Positions 50,251 through 51,543 of a stretch of 51,543 bases of DNA are shown one piece after another. The notes beneath the pieces were generated by a model. It was not told the DNA's origin, did no database searches, and saw nothing but the letters and a program-made list of their open reading frames with translations. The translations under genes were made by a program, and so were the position numbers. The DNA lies in IMG/VR virus record IMGVR_UViG_3300024054_000001, positions 1 to 51,543 of that record; one strand, 5' to 3'. How positions within the stretch are numbered: the stretch's first letter is position 1; each line of letters begins with the position of its first letter. The stretch comes from a virus.

Positions 50251-50708
50251 GCCGACTGGCGACGTACTTCCGGAACGACACGACCCGCACGCTCGACTTC
50301 GATGTCGAGGGCGAACGGTTCGTCGTTCCGCCGGGGGGCGGGTGCGAGATCCCTCGACGCTTGGCGTACGTCATTGCGTCGAGGGGCTTGCCGCTCACCA
50401 AGCTCGAGGACGGTGACGCGCTCCCCGGGGCGCTCGTCGAGCCGACCCGTGTCGCCGCGCGACCGAACCGCCCACCGCCTGGTGTGCACACCGGACGCGT
50501 CCGGCCCGAAGAACTGACCGAGAACACCGATGCCATGTTTGGCGTCGAAGACGATGAGACGGACGGCGAACCGGGCGTCGAGTCGTCCGAGCTTCCGGCG
50601 GCCGACGTGGCCGAGGAGTCCGATGGCGCAGCTGCGGTCGCAGCTGCAGTGAAGGACCTCGAAGCCCAGGGCGCGACTTTGCCCAAGGGCCGCAAGCGCG
50701 GCCGCTGA
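50247..50708 (+). CDS. Small head-region protein with acidic tail
   Basis: This 153-residue protein starts with GTG at 50247 (GTGA overlap). Residues 1-60 form a small beta domain (YFRNDTTRTLDFDVEGERFVVPPGGGCEIP). The tail (residues 95-153) is acidic then basic (DDETDGEPGVESSELP...LPKGRKRGR), as in disordered head or scaffold-associated proteins. No family is certain. Confidence 0.52.
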   Translation: MSRLATYFRNDTTRTLDFDVEGERFVVPPGGGCEIPRRLAYVIASRGLPLTKLEDGDALPGALVEPTRVAARPNRPPPGVHTGRVRPEELTENTDAMFGVEDDETDGEPGVESSELPAADVAEESDGAAAVAAAVKDLEAQGATLPKGRKRGR

Positions 50709-50715
50709 TCCGACA

Positions 50716-51078
50716 ATGGCCCTCACCGAGACGCAGAAGGCCCAGGTGCGCATGTATCTGGGCTACGAGCGCGCGCAGGACATCTATCCTGAGGTCGAGA
50801 GCAAGTTCGGGATTCTGAGTTCCGACGAGGAAGCCCAGATCATCGCGAAGATCACGTCGCTCGCGGATCTCGACACGCGGCTCGACACGATCGACACCGA
50901 CGGCACCCTCGAGGCGCTCAAGATCGACGAGATCGAACTGCGCGCCAACCCGCTCGAGCTGATCTACCGGCGCGGCCGCCAGCTCATCGCCGCGCTGGCA
51001 GGACTGATGGGCGTCGAGCCACTGCGGGACTACTACGGCGACTCGGCGCCGTGGAACGGCGCGTACGCCGTCGGGTGA
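50716..51078 (+). CDS. Head-tail connector protein
   Basis: The 120-residue protein is helical (TQKAQVRMYLGYERAQDIYPEVESKF and ELIYRRGRQLIAALAGLMGVEPL), with RDYYGDS near its C-terminus. That is typical for the small adaptor (gp6/gp15-like) of phage necks, which joins portal to tail. It follows the decoration gene and precedes the closing protein. Confidence 0.66.
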   Translation: MALTETQKAQVRMYLGYERAQDIYPEVESKFGILSSDEEAQIIAKITSLADLDTRLDTIDTDGTLEALKIDEIELRANPLELIYRRGRQLIAALAGLMGVEPLRDYYGDSAPWNGAYAVG

Positions 51079-51081
51079 TCG

Positions 51082-51525
51082 ATGGCCCTGCGCGACAACC
51101 TGCTCCCGGTTGCGAACACGCTGCGCGCGAAGGCGGAAGCCTTCGGCGTGCGGCGATACTCGGTGACGGTGCGACAGCGCACCTGGTCGGGCGGACGTCC
51201 CGGCCTCGGCACGATGACGCCGACGGACCTGACGCTTTCGCCCCGTCCGCGCGTCCGGGCGGTCTCCTCGAGGGAGATCGCGGCTTCGGGCGGGACATTC
51301 ACGCAGGGCGACCTGCGCATCGGACCGATCACGCCGTCGAATGGCGCCGGCGTCGGCTACACCGCGGCCCAACTCGCGCCGGACGTCTCGAGTGCCAACG
51401 GCGACGTGATGTACGTTCTCGTCGGCGACGACGGCACGACCGTGGCGCGCCTCGTCGACCGGCCGAGCGTCGACCGGTCGCTCGGATGGTTCGTCGTGGT
51501 GCGCCCCACGCGCGAGACGCCCTGA
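51082..51525 (+). CDS. Head closure / neck protein
   Basis: This 147-residue protein lies between the connector and the gp10-like gene. It begins with helices (ALRDNLLPVANTLRAKAEAFG) and continues as beta strands (RYSVTVRQRTWSG and GDLRIGPITPSNGAG), ending with RSLGWFVVVRPTRE. The shape and place suit a head-completion (stopper) protein. No diagnostic motif is visible. Its end repeats at 1-109. Confidence 0.6.
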   Translation: MALRDNLLPVANTLRAKAEAFGVRRYSVTVRQRTWSGGRPGLGTMTPTDLTLSPRPRVRAVSSREIAASGGTFTQGDLRIGPITPSNGAGVGYTAAQLAPDVSSANGDVMYVLVGDDGTTVARLVDRPSVDRSLGWFVVVRPTRETP

Positions 51526-51543
51526 TGGGCACAGTCAACGTCC
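51417..51543. repeat. Terminal direct repeat, right copy
   Basis: Identical to bases 1-127. It spans the end of the head-closure gene and the first codons of the gp10-like gene. Confidence 0.95.
51525..51543 (+). CDS. 5' fragment of the gp10-like gene (continues at 109)
   Basis: These bases repeat the start of the gene at 109-675 (ATG overlapping TGA). They exist only because of the end overlap of the circular assembly. Confidence 0.9.

Overview
The window is one complete genome of a temperate contractile-tailed phage (myovirus morphology), captured as a circular assembly. Bases 1-127 are repeated exactly at 51417-51543, so the unique genome is 51,416 bp. It is strongly GC-rich by eye and tightly packed. 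Genes on one strand usually overlap by 1-4 bp (ATGA, GTGA, TGATG). The host is probably a member of the Myxococcota. I infer this from a MopE-type Asp/Cys-repeat lipoprotein on the minus strand (13.1-13.9 kb), a second Cys-rich lipoprotein-like domain (20.2-20.4 kb), and an integrase whose coding sequence contains attP, the arrangement known for the Myxococcus phage Mx8. No marker names a genus.

Layout. (1) 41.9-51.5 kb and 0-2.8 kb: packaging, portal, a MuF protein with a C-terminal HExxH domain, scaffold, major capsid, decoration, head-tail joining, then sheath. (2) 2.8-13.1 kb: tube, tail assembly chaperone with a -1 frameshift, tape measure, hub, spike, LysM protein, gp25/gpW-like protein, gpJ and gpI-like protein. 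(3) 12-19.8 kb: receptor-binding and appendage proteins, interrupted by the lipoprotein on the opposite strand. (4) 19.9-22.5 kb: lysis region with a membrane/lipoprotein hybrid, an HExxH protein, an amidase and a lysozyme-like protein, closed by a hairpin terminator. (5) 22.6-32.5 kb, minus strand: integrase with attP (3' half of a tRNA-Lys, anticodon TTT), putative excisionase, small HTH and zinc-finger proteins, a ParB-like protein, a DEDDy exonuclease and a Bet annealing protein. This is one long operon of overlapping genes. (6) 32.5-35.5 kb: immunity region. (7) 35.5-41.7 kb, plus strand: Cro-like regulator, small early proteins, a replication protein carrying iteron-like repeats, DnaB helicase and a RusA-like resolvase.

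How it works together. The immunity region looks like a lambda switch built from other parts. Two near-identical promoters, each TTGACG-N17-TACAAG-N7-ATG, face outward. One (PL-like, 32567-32532) starts the leftward recombination/integration operon. The other (PR-like, 35511-35546) starts the rightward replication operon. Both place the start codon where transcription should begin, so both messages are probably leaderless, and both carry a GTACAAG operator element. Between them, on the minus strand, lie a repressor without a self-cleavage domain, two membrane proteins and an ImmA/IrrE-type HELGH protease. That suggests induction by proteolysis of the repressor rather than by RecA-stimulated self-cleavage.

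Limits. Functions come from reading translations and motifs without database searches. Enzymes and core virion proteins are well supported. Most small early genes and tail appendage proteins are described by what can be seen only.
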